Source: Peteryoungia aggregata LMG 23059 (GTDB lineage Bacteria; Pseudomonadota; Alphaproteobacteria; Rhizobiales; Rhizobiaceae). From it: a stretch of 64,000 nt of DNA. Below the pieces are notes generated by a model. The model saw only the letters and a list, made by a program, of their open reading frames with translations, was not told the origin of the DNA and searched no databases. Position numbers and translations under genes: made by a program. Location of the stretch: positions 216,328-280,327 of the forward strand of contig NZ_JAUSUW010000007.1 in assembly GCF_030814435.1 (NCBI RefSeq), read 5' to 3'. How positions within the stretch are numbered: position 1 is the first letter of the stretch; every line of letters starts with the position of its first letter. Below are positions 28,537-36,196 of the stretch, piece by piece.

Positions 28537-29166
28537 ATGGGTTCTGCCGCTCCCCTTTCCAGCCGTGCCTGGCAGCGCATGCTCTCGGGTCGACGGCTCG
28601 ACCTCCTCGATCCCTCGCCGCTCGACGTCGAGATCAGCGACATCGCCCACGGTCTTGCCCGCGTCGCCCGCTGGAACGGTCAGACTTCGGGCGATCATGC
28701 CTTTTCGGTCGCCCAGCACAGCCTGATCGTCGAGGACATCTTCCGCCGCTGCAATCCGAAGGCGACCTCCGACGAGCTGATGGTGGCTTTGCTGCATGAC
28801 GGCCCGGAATATGTCATCGGCGACATGATCTCGCCGTTCAAGGCCGTGGTCGGTGGCGGCTACAAGGTGGTGGAGAAACGGCTGGAGGCCGCGATCCATC
28901 TTCGCTTCGGTCTGCCGGCCCATCCGAAGGCGGCGCTGAAGGACCTGATCAAGAAGGCCGACATGATCTCCGCCTATTTCGAGGCCACCGTACTGGCCGG
29001 CTTTGCCGAGGCCGAAGCGCGGAAGTTCTTCGGCCAGCCGAAGGGTTTTACCCGCGACACGATCCTGATCGAGCCGCTACCCGCCTATCAGGCGCAGGCC
29101 AAGTTCCTTAAGCGTTTCGAGGAAATCGAGGCCGACAGGCAATCGACCACATGGGGACCCGTATGA
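28537..29166 (+). CDS. HD-domain (YfbR-like) phosphohydrolase
   Basis: A 209-residue metal-dependent hydrolase. Histidines and aspartates are in the HD order: HAFSVAQHS, ALLHDGPEYVIGD, and a later KKADMISAYF aspartate. This resembles 5'-deoxynucleotidase YfbR-like proteins, but the substrate is unproven. I chose ATG 28537 because GGAGG lies nine bases upstream; an ATG at 28528 abuts that site. Its stop overlaps the next gene in an ATGA arrangement. Confidence 0.85.
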   Translation: MGSAAPLSSRAWQRMLSGRRLDLLDPSPLDVEISDIAHGLARVARWNGQTSGDHAFSVAQHSLIVEDIFRRCNPKATSDELMVALLHDGPEYVIGDMISPFKAVVGGGYKVVEKRLEAAIHLRFGLPAHPKAALKDLIKKADMISAYFEATVLAGFAEAEARKFFGQPKGFTRDTILIEPLPAYQAQAKFLKRFEEIEADRQSTTWGPV

Positions 29167-29699
29167 GCCTGATCATCGTGTCGCCGCTCGCACGCATCGC
29201 CGAAATGGCCGTGCGCCACAAGGCACGCGAGATGATCAGCCTGCTCGCCGCCAACCAGGATTTTCATCGGCCGGCGGTCATCCAGGCGGAGCGGCATCTG
29301 AAGCTTGCGATGAACGACATCACCTTTGCCGGCACGGGCGATCTGATCGCGCCGCAGGAAGCGCATGTGGCCGAGATCATAAAGTTCGCGAAGGCCTGGG
29401 ACCAGGCCTCGCCACTCGTCGTGCATTGCTGGATGGGCGTGTCGCGTTCGCCGGCTGCCGCGATGATCGCGAGCCTTGCCGTGGCGCCCGACGACGATGA
29501 CGACGCCCTGGCGCGGCGGCTGCGCGAGGCCTCGCCCTTTGCCACGCCCAATATGCGGCTGGTCGAGATCGGTGACGAGATGCTCCAGCGTGGCGGGCGT
29601 TTCGTGAAGGCGGTCAAGGCGCTCGGGCGCGGTGCGGATGCCGATGGCAACACGCCCTTCACGCTGCCACTGCCCCAGCGCGCACCGGTCACGCCATGA
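29163..29699 (+). CDS. Tyrosine-phosphatase-fold protein
   Basis: A 178-residue protein with the cysteine-phosphatase signature HCWMGVSRS (CX5R, catalytic Cys near residue 88). A Lys/Asp-containing segment precedes it (AKAWDQASPLVV). It could be a dual-specificity or low-specificity phosphatase; rhizobial homologues are uncharacterised. It sits in an ATGA-coupled operon, between the HD hydrolase and a NadQ-like regulator whose start overlaps its stop by four bases. Confidence 0.82.
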   Translation: MSLIIVSPLARIAEMAVRHKAREMISLLAANQDFHRPAVIQAERHLKLAMNDITFAGTGDLIAPQEAHVAEIIKFAKAWDQASPLVVHCWMGVSRSPAAAMIASLAVAPDDDDDALARRLREASPFATPNMRLVEIGDEMLQRGGRFVKAVKALGRGADADGNTPFTLPLPQRAPVTP

Positions 29700-30676
29700 C
29701 GAGCCCGGCGGAGATCGAGATCGGGCTCAACGCCGCGATCGTCGCGATCAATGCCCGCACGCCTCGCCTGCTGGTCGTCGGAGACGATGGTGATGCGCTC
29801 GATGCCCTGCCTTTCGGCCCCTTCGAGCCGAACCGGCACCGGACGATGGAAATGTCGCTCCGACACACGGTCGAGGCCCAGACGGCGCTGGAACTTGGCT
29901 ACATCGAACAGCTCTACACCTTCGGCGATCGCGGCCGGCACAAGATGCCTGATGATCAGGGGCCGCATGTCGTATCCGTCGGCTATCTCGCGCTGACGCG
30001 GCTCGACAGCGACCGCGATGCGCGGCTGGAGCTGTCCGGTGCCAGCTGGCGCGACTGGTACGGCTACCTGCCCTGGGAAGACTGGCGGCAGGGCCGGCCG
30101 GCGCTGCTCGACGGGGCCATCCTGCCGGCACTCAACCTCTGGGCCGAGGAGGCGCGCGCAGATGGACACGCGTCGCAAGCTGCCTCACGGCGCTCCCGCC
30201 TGAAGCTTGCTTTCGGCCTCGACGACTTTCCCTTCGACGAGGAACGGGTGCTGGAGCGCTATGAGCTTCTTTATGAAGCCGGGCTTGTCGAGGAAGCGGT
30301 GAAGGACGGGCGGACCGATCACCGCCGCATGACGACGACGCTGGGGCGTCCGATGCGACACGACCACAGGCGGATCGCGGCCACTGCGCTTGCGCGGCTG
30401 CGCAGCAAGATCAAGTATCGCCCAGTGATCTTCGAGCTGATGCCGCCAGAATTCACGCTCACCGACCTGCAGGCAACGGTGGAGGCGATTGCCGGCCACC
30501 ACGTGCACAAGCAGAACTTCCGCCGGCTGGTGGAGGGGGCGGAACTGGTCGAGCCGACCGGGTCAACCGAGGCCGCGACCGGCGGTCGGCCCGCCGCGCT
30601 GTTCCGGTTTCGCCGTCAGGTGCTCGAAGAAAGGCCGGCGCCCGGCCTCAAGGTTGGCGGCCGCAGCAATAGTTGA
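29696..30676 (+). CDS. nadQ: NadQ-like NAD-biosynthesis regulator (Nudix-related sensor with C-terminal winged helix)
   Basis: A 326-residue protein. The N-terminal half (VVAINARTPRLLVVGDDGDA, then a stretch with HVVSVGYLALTR) is Nudix-like but lacks a good Nudix box, as in regulators that bind but do not hydrolyse nucleotides. The C-terminal PPEFTLTDLQATVEAIAGHH and FRRLVEGAELVEPTG form a likely winged helix-turn-helix of the NrtR/NadQ type. I recall alphaproteobacterial NadQ (COG4111) being linked to nadABC control. The nad genes lie 0.8-6 kb downstream on the other strand, and a palindrome precedes nadA. Its DNA target is inferred. Confidence 0.68.
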   Translation: MTSPAEIEIGLNAAIVAINARTPRLLVVGDDGDALDALPFGPFEPNRHRTMEMSLRHTVEAQTALELGYIEQLYTFGDRGRHKMPDDQGPHVVSVGYLALTRLDSDRDARLELSGASWRDWYGYLPWEDWRQGRPALLDGAILPALNLWAEEARADGHASQAASRRSRLKLAFGLDDFPFDEERVLERYELLYEAGLVEEAVKDGRTDHRRMTTTLGRPMRHDHRRIAATALARLRSKIKYRPVIFELMPPEFTLTDLQATVEAIAGHHVHKQNFRRLVEGAELVEPTGSTEAATGGRPAALFRFRRQVLEERPAPGLKVGGRSNS

Positions 30677-30730
30677 TCACGTTCGGCAAAGGTTCGCGCA
30701 TTCGACCGAGGTCTGTCGCCGTCACGCGAG

Positions 30731-30865
30731 ATGATCAAGAAGGTGAAAAGATCCTTCGACGGGAACGGGATTTCCATCCCGTTCCCGCAGGTGACCTATC
30801 ACGGCATGCCGCAAGCGGTCGCCCTGCCCGAACGCTTCGTCGACGCCCGGGCGAAGGAGGCCTGA
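30731..30865 (+). pseudogene. C-terminal remnant of an MscS-family mechanosensitive channel
   Basis: A 44-codon open stretch reads MIKKVKRSFDGNGISIPFPQ and continues VTYHGMPQAVALPERF. The GISIPFPQ motif is the typical C-terminal cap of MscS channels. Nothing upstream in this frame continues a channel domain, so this is the tail of a gene that has otherwise been deleted. It lies between nadQ and nadC, where decay or insertion has evidently occurred. It is unlikely to be functional. Confidence 0.6.
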
Positions 30866-30925
30866 GCCAGAGCTGCCGCCACAGCCGAGGCTCAGGGTCT
30901 GATTGTCATATTGCCCGCAGGAAGA

Positions 30926-31231
30926 TCAGCGGTCGCCCTGCGGCGTTGCCGTCTTTTCGAGATGCCTGTCGATGATACGCTGCATCTCCGCCAGAACCTC
31001 GAGCACGCAAACGGTATCGTCCTCGGTCATGCCAATACCCGCTCCCGGAGCTTCCCCGGTATCGGGCGCCGGGAGTCGCGAACCAACTTCGCCATCCGCC
31101 TTATGGTCTGCCCGACAATTTCCACGTGTTTCTCGCAGTCCAACCGTAGTAGAAACCGCCGCCTCCGAAGCATCGTTTCGAAAGGTCGTGCGATCGTTAG
31201 CGCTATCAGGCCTCAGGATTGTCGTCGTCAT
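30926..31231 (-). CDS. Hypothetical protein
   Basis: A possible 101-residue soluble protein beginning MTTTILRPDSANDRTTFRN and ending in a helical VCVLEVLAEMQRIIDRHLEK. A longer reading frame runs to 31396, but the ATG at 31231 is followed by more protein-like composition. The ribosome site is weak. It fills the stretch between the MscS remnant and nadC. I am not sure it is expressed. Confidence 0.4.
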   Translation of the reverse strand: MTTTILRPDSANDRTTFRNDASEAAVSTTVGLRETRGNCRADHKADGEVGSRLPAPDTGEAPGAGIGMTEDDTVCVLEVLAEMQRIIDRHLEKTATPQGDR

Positions 31232-31469
31232 ACTTGCCCCACAAACAAACGTCGTTCCGCCTGCTTTCCCTGCCTGCAATACAATTTGCATGCATGATCG
31301 AGGGCTAGGGGATTCGCTTGCGCCGGTCAAAAACCAGGAATCATGGGTGATAACTAGCGAAGCAATCGCTGATATATCAGCAAGGCACTGTCCCATATGG
31401 CTTTTTTAGAACATTGAGGATTGCCGGAACTGCTGCACCGCAAAATTGCACGCAAACTTTGTCGTGGAT

Positions 31470-32375
31470 TCAGAAGACAGCGATGTCCAGACCGATATCG
31501 AGGGTGGGAGCGGCCATGGTGACCTTGGACGTCGAGATGTAGTCCACACCCGTTTCGGCGATGGCGCGGATGGTCTGCAGGTTCACGTTGCCGGAAGCCT
31601 CCAGCACGACGCGCCGCGTATCCGAGGCATAAGTCTCGGCTTGCAATCCATGGTGCTCCCGGTTGATCGCGACGGCCTCCCGCAGCAGATCCGGTCCCAT
31701 ATTGTCGAGCAGGATGACGTCCGGTCGGGCGTGGAGCGCTTCGCGCATCTGGTCGAGACCGTCGACCTCCACTTCGATCTTGACGAGATGGCCGGCATAG
31801 GCCCGGGCCGCCTCGATGGCCAGAGCGACCCCGCCTGCTACGGCGATGTGGTTGTCCTTGATGAGGATCGCATCGTCGAGACCGAAGCGGTGATTGGAGC
31901 CGCCTCCCAGCCGCACCGCATATTTCTCCACCGCCCTCAGCCCTGGCAGTGTCTTGCGGGTGCAGGTGACGCGCGCCTTTGTGTGGGCGATCTCGGCGGC
32001 AAAACGGGCGGCATAGGTGGCCACACCGGAGAGATGCATCAGGAAGTTCAGAGCGACACGCTCTGCCGACAGCACCGAACGGGCATTGCCGGAGACGCGG
32101 GCGATCGCCTTGCCGGGCGCCACCGTGTCGCCATCTGCGACCAGCACCTCGAAACGGACGCTGGGATCGATCAGGCGAAAGGCCGCTTCCGCAAGCGGGA
32201 GGCCTGCGACCACACCCTGTTCCCGGCTGTTGAGGCCGGCAGTTGCGGTTTTCTCCGGGCTGATCGTGGCATAGGTGGTGATGTCGCCGGCGCGACCGAG
32301 GTCTTCCAAAAGGGCGTTGCGGACGAGATCCTCGATCATCAGGGGCGAGATTTGCGGGCGAAGGCGCGTGATCAT
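31470..32375 (-). CDS. nadC: Nicotinate-nucleotide pyrophosphorylase
   Basis: Third step of de novo NAD synthesis, joining quinolinate to PRPP with loss of CO2. The protein has 301 residues with a normal type II phosphoribosyltransferase layout: N-terminal open-face sandwich, then a barrel with KTLPGLRAVEKYAVRLGGG and the quinolinate-binding lysine in ILIKDNH, ending VDYISTSKVTMAAP. It is 14 bases downstream of nadB, so the two are one transcription unit. Confidence 0.96.
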   Translation of the reverse strand: MITRLRPQISPLMIEDLVRNALLEDLGRAGDITTYATISPEKTATAGLNSREQGVVAGLPLAEAAFRLIDPSVRFEVLVADGDTVAPGKAIARVSGNARSVLSAERVALNFLMHLSGVATYAARFAAEIAHTKARVTCTRKTLPGLRAVEKYAVRLGGGSNHRFGLDDAILIKDNHIAVAGGVALAIEAARAYAGHLVKIEVEVDGLDQMREALHARPDVILLDNMGPDLLREAVAINREHHGLQAETYASDTRRVVLEASGNVNLQTIRAIAETGVDYISTSKVTMAAPTLDIGLDIAVF

Positions 32376-32389
32376 CGAAATTTCCCTCG

Positions 32390-33982
32390 TCAGCCGGCCA
32401 GTTCGGCGGCAATGCGATCGGTTTGCTTGAGCGTCAGATAGGTGCGATGGCGCAGTGTTGCCTGCGACGCCGGATGGTCGGAGCGCATATGGGCGCCACG
32501 GCTCTCCGTGCGAAGATAGGCGCCGACGGCAATCAGCTTGGCAGTCGCCACAATGTTCGAAAAGCGCACGCGGGGACGCTTGCGCTCAAGGCCCACCAGT
32601 TCGCGGATGAGGAGTTTCAGCCCCGCCTCGTCTCTGACAACGCCGGCATGGCTGCTCATCAGGCCGCGCAGGGTCTTGAGTTCGGGACTGTCCTCCACGG
32701 TGACAAGATCATCGTTTTCGCCGGCGCTCTTCGCCCATTCATAAAGTGCGGATTCCGGCAGCATGCCCTTGATCGAGTCGGCGATGCGTCCGGCAAAGAC
32801 GATCGCTTCGAGCAGCGAGTTCGAGGCCAGGCGGTTGGCGCCGTGGACACCGCTGGAGGTCACCTCGCCGGCAGCCCAGAGCCCATCAAGCGAGCTGCGG
32901 CCATCGGCATCCACGGCGACACCGCCCATGTGGTAATGCACGGCAGGCACAACCGGGATGGCCTGCGTTGCCGGGTCAATACCGGCTGCGATGCAGGATG
33001 CATGGACGGTCGGGAAACGTCTGGCGAAATCCTTGCCGATCGCTCGGGTGCAATCAAGGAAGGCACCGCGCCCGGCGGCCACCTCGGCAAAGACGCCACG
33101 CGCGACAATATCGCGGGGAGCCAACTCCGCATCGGCGTGCAGGTCGGCCATGAAGCGGTGGCCGGCACGGTTGACGAGCACGGCGCCCTCGCCGCGCAGG
33201 GCCTCGGTAGCAAGCGGTGCCGGATCCTGGCCGATGTCGATTGCGGTCGGGTGAAACTGGACGAATTCCGGATCGGCAATCACGGCCCCGGCCCGGGCGG
33301 CCATGCCGACGCCCGTGCCGCGCGCTTCAGCCGGGTTGGTGGTCACCTGGTAGAGGTGGCCGACACCGCCGGAGCAGAGCACCACGGCGCGGGCCGGAAA
33401 GGCGACGCGGGTCTTCGACTGGCCGGCATCGGGCCTTGCAATGACACCGGAGACGAAACGGCCCTCGGCGATCAGTTCCTCGACGACATAACCTTCCATG
33501 ACCCGGATCGACGGCGTCCGGCGCACAGCCGAGATCAGCGCCTCCATGATCGCGCCACCCGCCCTATCACCCGCCACGCGCACGATGCGGCGCTCGGAAT
33601 GGGCGGCCTCGCGCGACAGCAGCAGATGGCCTTCGAGATCGCGGTCGAAGGGCACGCCATAGGCGAGCAGATCATGCACGCGGTCCGGCCCTTCCGAGAT
33701 CATCAGCCGCGCCATCTTCTCCTCGACGAGGCCGGCACCGGCGGCAACGGTATCAGCCAGATGCTTGTCGAAGCTGTCGCCGGGGCTCATGGCGGCGGCA
33801 ATGCCGCCTTGCGCCCAGGCCGAGGACGCCCCCTGCCCGATCGGGGCGGCAGCGAGCACCGTGACGGGACGTGGCGCGAGCTTCAGGGCACAGAAAAGGC
33901 CGGCCAGACCGCCACCGACGATGACGATATCATCGATGCCCTGCCAGGATTGCGGACGCATGGATTCAAGATTGGTTGGCAT
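32390..33982 (-). CDS. nadB: L-aspartate oxidase
   Basis: First step of the aspartate route to NAD, oxidising L-aspartate to iminoaspartate with FAD. The protein has 530 residues. The FAD-binding [16 protein letters not shown] is at about 20-35. The substrate-loop region contains [12 protein letters not shown], and a later [19 protein letters not shown] continues the flavoprotein fold. In relatives nadA precedes it directly; here an 840-base gene on the opposite strand intervenes. nadB therefore needs its own promoter in about 33983-34110. Confidence 0.96.
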   Translation of the reverse strand: MPTNLESMRPQSWQGIDDIVIVGGGLAGLFCALKLAPRPVTVLAAAPIGQGASSAWAQGGIAAAMSPGDSFDKHLADTVAAGAGLVEEKMARLMISEGPDRVHDLLAYGVPFDRDLEGHLLLSREAAHSERRIVRVAGDRAGGAIMEALISAVRRTPSIRVMEGYVVEELIAEGRFVSGVIARPDAGQSKTRVAFPARAVVLCSGGVGHLYQVTTNPAEARGTGVGMAARAGAVIADPEFVQFHPTAIDIGQDPAPLATEALRGEGAVLVNRAGHRFMADLHADAELAPRDIVARGVFAEVAAGRGAFLDCTRAIGKDFARRFPTVHASCIAAGIDPATQAIPVVPAVHYHMGGVAVDADGRSSLDGLWAAGEVTSSGVHGANRLASNSLLEAIVFAGRIADSIKGMLPESALYEWAKSAGENDDLVTVEDSPELKTLRGLMSSHAGVVRDEAGLKLLIRELVGLERKRPRVRFSNIVATAKLIAVGAYLRTESRGAHMRSDHPASQATLRHRTYLTLKQTDRIAAELAG

Positions 33983-34110
33983 TCAGCCCTCCCCGGCCGG
34001 CCAGATGTTAACCGCCTCGCCCGGCAAACTATCCGCGAATTCCACTTCGACTACACGCGTAATGCGTGCTATTGAAAACACCATCATCCACACCTCTGCT
34101 GCTCAGGAGA

Positions 34111-34884
34111 ATGATGATGCCAAGCTCTGCAATTTTGGCCTCCGATACGGGGACGCTGCACGCGGCTTTGATCCTCGCCACGTTTACTGCCTCTATCGGT
34201 CTGCTGGGTTTTCTGGGTAAATCTCTTGTTGAATTCGCCAGGGCTATCATCGAGGAAAGGCGCCTCTATCGCACTGCTGTCATCCGCTTCTACAATGACG
34301 TCAAAATCTGGCAGCGTGATTTCCGGATCACATACACGGAGAGCATGTTCAATAGGCTGGCCGATATGGTGGTCGAGGGTCCAGATGACTTCAAGTTCGC
34401 GACCCCGAGCTCGGATGCCGAAGACTATGTGGAGATCATGAAGTTCATCCACCGCATGGATGTAGAACAGGCTCGCCTGATCCGGACCTTCATCATTTAC
34501 AGCGAATTGCTGACGTCGGTTTCCCGTATCCTCGGCAGCGAGTTGGAGCGCTTCGACAAACGGCGGAAGCTGCACGCGCTGGCCAATTTTCGAGAAACGG
34601 CGGAATTCGTTTTGTTGCTGAGCGACGAAGTGATCGAGAGGATGGAGCGCAATCTGTATCTGCGCCCCGGGAACGCGCGGATAAATGCGCTTTTGGCAAA
34701 GCAAAGCGACTTCCACGAAAGCGCGGCGACGTTTGCGAAATCTCACATTGACCGTCTGTTGCCGCCGGGAGCAGCAACGAGCGATCAGAGAAGCGGCGGA
34801 AGCGGTCCAGACATGGTCGATCTCCGAGAGTTCATCAAGTTGGCCCATAAGATAACATCTGCCTATCGAAAATTCAAACCTTGA
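34111..34884 (+). CDS. Membrane-anchored hypothetical protein inserted between nadB and nadA
   Basis: About 255 residues: one N-terminal membrane helix ([21 protein letters not shown]), then a long charged, mostly helical cytoplasmic domain. A good AGGAG site at 34105-34109 precedes a run of ATGs (34111, 34114, 34117). Base composition looks a little less GC-rich than its neighbours. It overlaps the convergent nadA end by 11 bases. Its position, splitting the nadA-nadB pair on the opposite strand, points to acquisition. I do not recognise a family. Confidence 0.7.
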   Translation: MMMPSSAILASDTGTLHAALILATFTASIGLLGFLGKSLVEFARAIIEERRLYRTAVIRFYNDVKIWQRDFRITYTESMFNRLADMVVEGPDDFKFATPSSDAEDYVEIMKFIHRMDVEQARLIRTFIIYSELLTSVSRILGSELERFDKRRKLHALANFRETAEFVLLLSDEVIERMERNLYLRPGNARINALLAKQSDFHESAATFAKSHIDRLLPPGAATSDQRSGGSGPDMVDLREFIKLAHKITSAYRKFKP

Positions 34885-35944
34885 GGTTGATCATCCGCTC
34901 CACCGCAAGCCGTGCGCGGCCGGCAATGGCCGGATCAACCGTCACTTCCTCGGTCATGAAGAGCAGGCTGTCGAGGATCTTCGGCAGGGTGATGCGCTTC
35001 ATGTGCGGACAGAGATTGCACGGCTTGACGAAATCGACCTCGGGCACTTCAACCTGGATGTTCGAGGCCATCGAGCATTCGGTCACGAGCAAAACGCGCG
35101 CGGGGCGCTTGGTCTTGACGTAATCGATCATGCCCTTGGTCGAGCCGGCAAAGTCGGAGACCGCGAGCACGCTCGGATGGCATTCCGGATGGGCGACGAT
35201 CTCAATGCGCGGATCGGCCCGCTTGTATTCCAGGAGTTCATCCGCCGTGAAGCGCTCATGCACCTCGCAATGGCCCTTCCAGGTGAGGATCTTCTTGTGT
35301 GTCTGGTTGGCGACGTTCATCGCCAGATATTCGTCGGGGATGCAGAGCACGGTGTCGCTGTCGAAGCTGTTGACCACGTCGACAGCGTTTGCCGAGGTGC
35401 AGCAGATGTCCGTCTCGGCCTTCACGTCGGCGGAGGTGTTCACATAGGTCACGACGGGCACGCCGGGATAGCGCTCGCGCAGCAGGCGGACATCGGCGCC
35501 GGTGATCGATTCCGACAGCGAGCAGCCGGCGCGGCCATCGGGGATCAGCACCGTCTTTTCCGGGTTGAGCAGCTTCGAGGTCTCGGCCATGAAATGCACG
35601 CCGCACTGGACGATGATCTCGGCATCGACGCTGACGGCGTCGCGGGCGAGCTGCAGCGAATCGCCCTTGATGTCGGCGACGCAGTGAAAGATCTCCGGCG
35701 TCTGATAGTTATGCGCGAGGATGACGGCGCCGCGCTCCTTCTTCAGCCGGTTGATGGCATGGATGTAAGGCGCAAAGACCGGCCATTCGATCGCCGGGAT
35801 GAAATCGCGAACACGCTCGTAGAGGTGCTCGGTCTCCTTGGCGACGGCGGGTGTATAGGTGAGATCCGGGCGTTCCCAGACGCCGAAACGCTCGGCTGCG
35901 GTGCGGATCGTGGGGCGGGTTTGCGGCAGGTGCTGCGCTTCCAT
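34874..35944 (-). CDS. nadA: Quinolinate synthase
   Basis: Iron-sulfur enzyme making quinolinate from iminoaspartate and dihydroxyacetone phosphate, the second step in NAD synthesis. About 356 residues. Cluster-ligand cysteines are expected in [21 protein letters not shown] and [12 protein letters not shown]. Three in-frame ATGs exist (35959, 35950, 35944). I chose 35944 because the ribosome site GGAGGAG lies six bases before it. A perfect inverted repeat lies about 20 bases upstream (35963-35983), probably an operator. Confidence 0.95.
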   Translation of the reverse strand: MEAQHLPQTRPTIRTAAERFGVWERPDLTYTPAVAKETEHLYERVRDFIPAIEWPVFAPYIHAINRLKKERGAVILAHNYQTPEIFHCVADIKGDSLQLARDAVSVDAEIIVQCGVHFMAETSKLLNPEKTVLIPDGRAGCSLSESITGADVRLLRERYPGVPVVTYVNTSADVKAETDICCTSANAVDVVNSFDSDTVLCIPDEYLAMNVANQTHKKILTWKGHCEVHERFTADELLEYKRADPRIEIVAHPECHPSVLAVSDFAGSTKGMIDYVKTKRPARVLLVTECSMASNIQVEVPEVDFVKPCNLCPHMKRITLPKILDSLLFMTEEVTVDPAIAGRARLAVERMINLKV

Positions 35945-35962
35945 GGCCATCTCCTCCATTAA

Positions 35963-35983
35963 TTATGCTCAAGTCGAGCATAA
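35963..35983. promoter_or_regulatory. Candidate NadQ operator upstream of nadA
   Basis: The sequence TTATGCTC-AAGTC-GAGCATAA has two perfect 8-bp arms around a 5-base spacer. It sits about 20 bases before the chosen nadA start, at the expected promoter. The presence of a NadQ-like gene in the same locus makes it the likely binding site. I see no second copy ahead of nadB or nadQ. Confidence 0.65.
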
Positions 35984-36196
35984 CAAGCGCCAAAGAAAAC
36001 CGGCGGGTGCCGGTAGTCCGGATTTAAGAAGTTTCGCCCGCGATTGCAAGAGGTCGCTGCCGCACGCGCGGTGGTCCTCCTGCTGCCCCCTCGGCAACCA
36101 CCCACCAGCCCGCTGGAACACCGCGTGACGCGCAACGCTTTTCCTTCCCGAGAAAACCGTTAGTTTGTGACCTCGTTTCGCAAGCTGCGAGGAAGC

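Noticed and set aside
31446..34075. Long plus-strand frames opposite nadC and nadB (331 and 550 codons)
   Set aside because: Antisense frames of two enzymes with clear motifs on the minus strand.
34040..34075. Inverted repeat CACGC-GTAAT-GCGTG in the divergent gap upstream of nadB
   Set aside because: Arms are only five bases and do not resemble the nadA palindrome; too short to call an operator.
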